A stretch of DNA of 8,127 nucleotides from Candidatus Blautia equi. Lineage in GTDB: Bacteria; Bacillota; Clostridia; Lachnospirales; Lachnospiraceae. The stretch covers positions 1 to 8,127 of the forward strand of contig JAGHUU010000093.1 of NCBI GenBank assembly GCA_018064695.1, written 5' to 3'. Under the pieces are notes generated by a model. It made no database searches. It was not told where the DNA came from and was given only the letters and a program-made list of their open reading frames with translations. The position numbers and the translations under genes are program-made. Positions 6,161 through 8,127 of this stretch are shown here, piece after piece; within the stretch, counting starts at the first letter, position 1, and each line of letters begins with the position of its first letter.

Positions 6161-7087
6161 ATGACTTCCATGATCTATAAACGAAAAAGTCCCCTGTTTG
6201 TTTTTCTCATTCCTACCTTCTTAATGCTGGCGATCTTTCTGTATTATCCTTTTGTACAGAATATCATCAACACCATCATGAATATCGGCGGCCTTGGAAG
6301 AGCGGCAGATGGAATGAACACACCGTGGTATGTAAACTATGCCACTCTTTTAAAGGATCCCAACATGCGGACCGCTATGAAAAATACCTGCATTCTGATC
6401 TTATGCACCATTGTTTTTCAGGTGGGTATTGCGCTGATCCTGGCGCTCCTGGTGGATACCATCCGGGTGGGCGCGCAGTTTTTCAGAACCGTATACTTTT
6501 TCCCGATCGTCATCTCAGCTACCGCGCTGGGACTGATGTTCAATCTGATCTTCCTGTACAAAGGAGGCATGGTGAACCAGCTTCTCTTAAGTATGGGAGC
6601 CCTTGACTCTGAAATCAAATCCAACGGCAAGATGATCGTGAGCTGGCTGGACTGGAAGGACCAGGCCCATTTCCTCTTCACAATGTTCATGCCGGTTATG
6701 TGGCAGTATGTTGGCTTCTATTTTGTCATCATCGTCACCGGACTCAACAATATAAATCAGGACCTTTTTGAATCTGCGTCCCTGGATGGTGCGGACGGAT
6801 GGCAGAAGACCAGATACATCACCCTGCCTATGCTTCGAAATGTGCTCTGTACCTGTCTGGTTCTTGCTATTACAGGTGCGCTCAAGGTATTTGACCTTCC
6901 ATGGGTCATGTTCGGAGCCGGAATGCCTCAGAATCAGGGCTGGCTTACAGGTACCTACATGTATGATCAGACCTTTAACAAGATGAATGTGGATTATGGT
7001 TCCACCATTGCAGTGCTCATCGTTGTGCTTGGTGTAGTGCTCTCCAATGTGGCAAACCGTATTTTCCGTCCATCGGAAGACTACTGA
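6161..7087 (+). CDS. CUT1 ABC sugar importer permease, MalF/UgpA type
   Basis: This 308-aa integral membrane protein is one half of the importer channel. It starts MTSMIYKRKSPLFVFLIP, with the first membrane helix immediately after the basic residues (FVFLIPTFLMLAIFLYYPF). Further hydrophobic helices follow at about 70-95, 105-130, 170-195, 225-245 and 275-300 (estimated by eye). The cytoplasmic EAA loop, which docks onto the ATPase, reads ESASLDGADGWQKTRYITLP from E204, and follows the usual pattern of E-A-A, then D-G-A, then I-x-L-P. Length and order match the first permease (MalF/UgpA/LacF-like) of a carbohydrate importer. The frame is open back to 6110, but that start lies in the terminator. 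The next permease begins 16 bp after this stop, consistent with translational coupling. A close partner is the binding protein upstream; the ATPase is not encoded here. Confidence 0.95.
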   Translation: MTSMIYKRKSPLFVFLIPTFLMLAIFLYYPFVQNIINTIMNIGGLGRAADGMNTPWYVNYATLLKDPNMRTAMKNTCILILCTIVFQVGIALILALLVDTIRVGAQFFRTVYFFPIVISATALGLMFNLIFLYKGGMVNQLLLSMGALDSEIKSNGKMIVSWLDWKDQAHFLFTMFMPVMWQYVGFYFVIIVTGLNNINQDLFESASLDGADGWQKTRYITLPMLRNVLCTCLVLAITGALKVFDLPWVMFGAGMPQNQGWLTGTYMYDQTFNKMNVDYGSTIAVLIVVLGVVLSNVANRIFRPSEDY

Positions 7088-7090
7088 TAA

Positions 7091-7096
7091 AGGAGG
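7091..7096 (+). promoter_or_regulatory. Ribosome binding site deciding a GTG start for the second permease
   Basis: A perfect AGGAGG lies 7 nt before GTG 7104, in frame with the permease. ATG 7099 is out of frame and too close to this site. The in-frame ATG at 7047 lies inside the first permease and has no ribosome binding site. Confidence 0.85.
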
Positions 7097-7103
7097 AAAT
7101 GCT

Positions 7104-7961
7104 GTGTACAGTAAGAAAATTACGCCGCAGAAGGTCATTGTATATACCATTCTTGGCTTCTGGGCACTCACAACCATTTATCCTTTTGTGTGGGTCATTT
7201 TAAATTCCTTCCGTCAGAAGGGTCTCATTGTTTCCGATTCCTTTTCCCTTCCGCTTGGGGATGCATTTACGTTAGATAATTATATGACCGCCACCCAGCG
7301 TTCCGACTTTAAGAATGCGTATCTTAACAGCTTTCTGATCTCCGGAACAGTTACCATCGCGGTGGTTCTTCTGGCCGGACTTGCAGCTTATGCACTGGTA
7401 CGTTATACATTCCGCGGAAAGGGGCTTTTATACAGCCTTATTATGGCAGGTATGATGTTCCCTGTCTTTTCTACCATCATCCCGGTATTCCGTCTGGAGG
7501 CCATGCTGGGAATTGCGGGAAGCGGAAACCGCTGGCTCAGCCTTGTGGCAGTGATTCTTCCCCAGATTGCGGGAAACCTTTGTTTTGCAGTGATTATCCT
7601 TATGGGCTTTATCCAGTCTGTTCCGATCGAACTGGAGGAGAGTGCGTATCTGGATGGATGTAATGTATATCAGATCTATTTCCATATCATTATGCCTGCA
7701 GCCAGACCGTCCTTTGCCACAGTTGCTATTTTTGCATTTCTCTGGAGCTATAATGACCTCTTTACCCAGTCCTTCTTCCTTCGCTATCCGCAGGAGCGTG
7801 CCATCACAGGTCTGTTAAATGAGATCAGCTCCCAGGCGGGTGTCAATTATGGTCTTATGGCAGCGGCAGTGGTGCTGGTTGTGATCCCTGTTCTGGTGGT
7901 TTATGTTCTTTTACAGAAAAATATCATTAAAGGTTTGACAGCGGGAGCAATTAAGGGATAA
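7104..7961 (+). CDS. CUT1 ABC sugar importer permease, MalG/UgpE type
   Basis: This 285-aa membrane protein is the second half of the importer channel. The start is GTG 7104, giving MYSKKITPQKVIVYTILGF, chosen because of the perfect ribosome binding site. The first helix (about 10-32) ends in the family-typical YPFVWVILNSFR. The next segment, LGDAFTLDNYM, resembles the periplasmic stretch common in MalG-like proteins. Further helices lie at about 70-95, 105-130, 140-170, 205-225 and 250-275 (by eye). The EAA loop reads ELEESAYLDGCNVYQIYFHI from E176, with Cys in place of the usual Ala after DG, a tolerated variation. The C-terminus is short and ends QKNIIKGLTAGAIKG, the characteristic end of this family. 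It lies 16 bp after the first permease and 21 bp before the response regulator, so all three are probably one transcript. Confidence 0.95.
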   Translation: MYSKKITPQKVIVYTILGFWALTTIYPFVWVILNSFRQKGLIVSDSFSLPLGDAFTLDNYMTATQRSDFKNAYLNSFLISGTVTIAVVLLAGLAAYALVRYTFRGKGLLYSLIMAGMMFPVFSTIIPVFRLEAMLGIAGSGNRWLSLVAVILPQIAGNLCFAVIILMGFIQSVPIELEESAYLDGCNVYQIYFHIIMPAARPSFATVAIFAFLWSYNDLFTQSFFLRYPQERAITGLLNEISSQAGVNYGLMAAAVVLVVIPVLVVYVLLQKNIIKGLTAGAIKG

Positions 7962-7982
7962 TAGATACAGGGTGTGATTAAG

Positions 7983-8127
7983 ATGTTTAAAGTAGTTTTA
8001 ATTGATGATGAACCTGTCATCCTGGACGGTTTATCCAGGGTTGTGAGATGGGAAAATTATGATTGCGAAGTAGTTGGTACCGCAGAGGATGCGGCATCCG
8101 GTGCGGAGCTGATACGAAGAGTAAAAC
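7983..8127 (+). CDS. Response regulator, N-terminal part (3' truncated by the window edge)
   Basis: The first 48 codons of a receiver domain are visible, starting MFKVVLIDDEPVILDGLSR. The acidic pair D8-D9 that binds magnesium is present; the phosphoacceptor aspartate, expected near residue 54, falls outside the window. The WENYDCEVVGTAEDAASG segment is typical of receivers in YesN-type regulators, which usually end in an AraC-type DNA-binding domain, but that end cannot be seen here. The ribosome binding site is weak (AGGGTG, 7969-7974, 8 nt from the ATG). The gene follows the second permease by 21 bp with no terminator. It is the likely partner of the kinase at 2925-4637 and a candidate activator of the promoter at 4685-4713. 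Confidence 0.9.
   Translation, partial: MFKVVLIDDEPVILDGLSRVVRWENYDCEVVGTAEDAASGAELIRRVK

Noticed and set aside
7047..7103. N-terminal extension of the second permease from ATG 7047
   Set aside because: It would overlap the first permease by about 40 bp with no ribosome binding site; AGGAGG before GTG 7104 is much better.

Overview
The window looks like part of a Firmicutes chromosome, most plausibly a gut-type Clostridium or Lachnospiraceae. This is inferred from the style of the proteins, strong AGGAGG-type ribosome binding sites, moderate GC content with AT-rich intergenic DNA, and a YesM-type sensor kinase next to a CUT1 sugar importer. No rRNA or other phylogenetic marker is present, so the assignment is tentative. 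All real genes lie on the + strand.

Layout. Bases 2-364 are the 3' end of an exporter-type ABC ATPase, unrelated in type to the importer downstream. A 151-bp gap (365-515) follows and carries a possible 27-codon small ORF with a good ribosome binding site. Next is a GH94 glycoside phosphorylase (516-2894), then a membrane sensor histidine kinase (2925-4637). A regulatory gap (4638-4790) contains a recognisable promoter, in-phase 10-bp direct repeats just upstream of it, and a 5'-UTR stem-loop. The substrate-binding protein (4791-6056) is followed by two hairpins, the second resembling a leaky intrinsic terminator. The two importer permeases follow (6161-7087 and 7104-7961), and then the first 48 codons of a response regulator (7983 to the window edge).

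Working model (inference). The kinase senses an extracellular sugar and phosphorylates the response regulator. The regulator activates the promoter in front of the binding-protein gene, possibly through the phased repeats. The binding protein and permeases import a beta-linked disaccharide or short oligosaccharide, powered by an ATPase encoded elsewhere. The cytosolic GH94 enzyme then cleaves it with phosphate, giving a sugar 1-phosphate and saving ATP. Conserved GH94 active-site residues are present. The substrate is not settled: N,N'-diacetylchitobiose-like or cello-type substrates are the main candidates.

Most notable points: the binding protein has a signal peptide but no lipobox cysteine, unusual for a Gram-positive importer; its mRNA is flanked by structured elements and its codon use looks optimised for high expression; the kinase has a non-canonical ATP-binding G1 box; and kinase and regulator genes sit at opposite ends of the transport genes. 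These are variations on a known type of sugar-utilisation locus; nothing here clearly shows a wholly new system.
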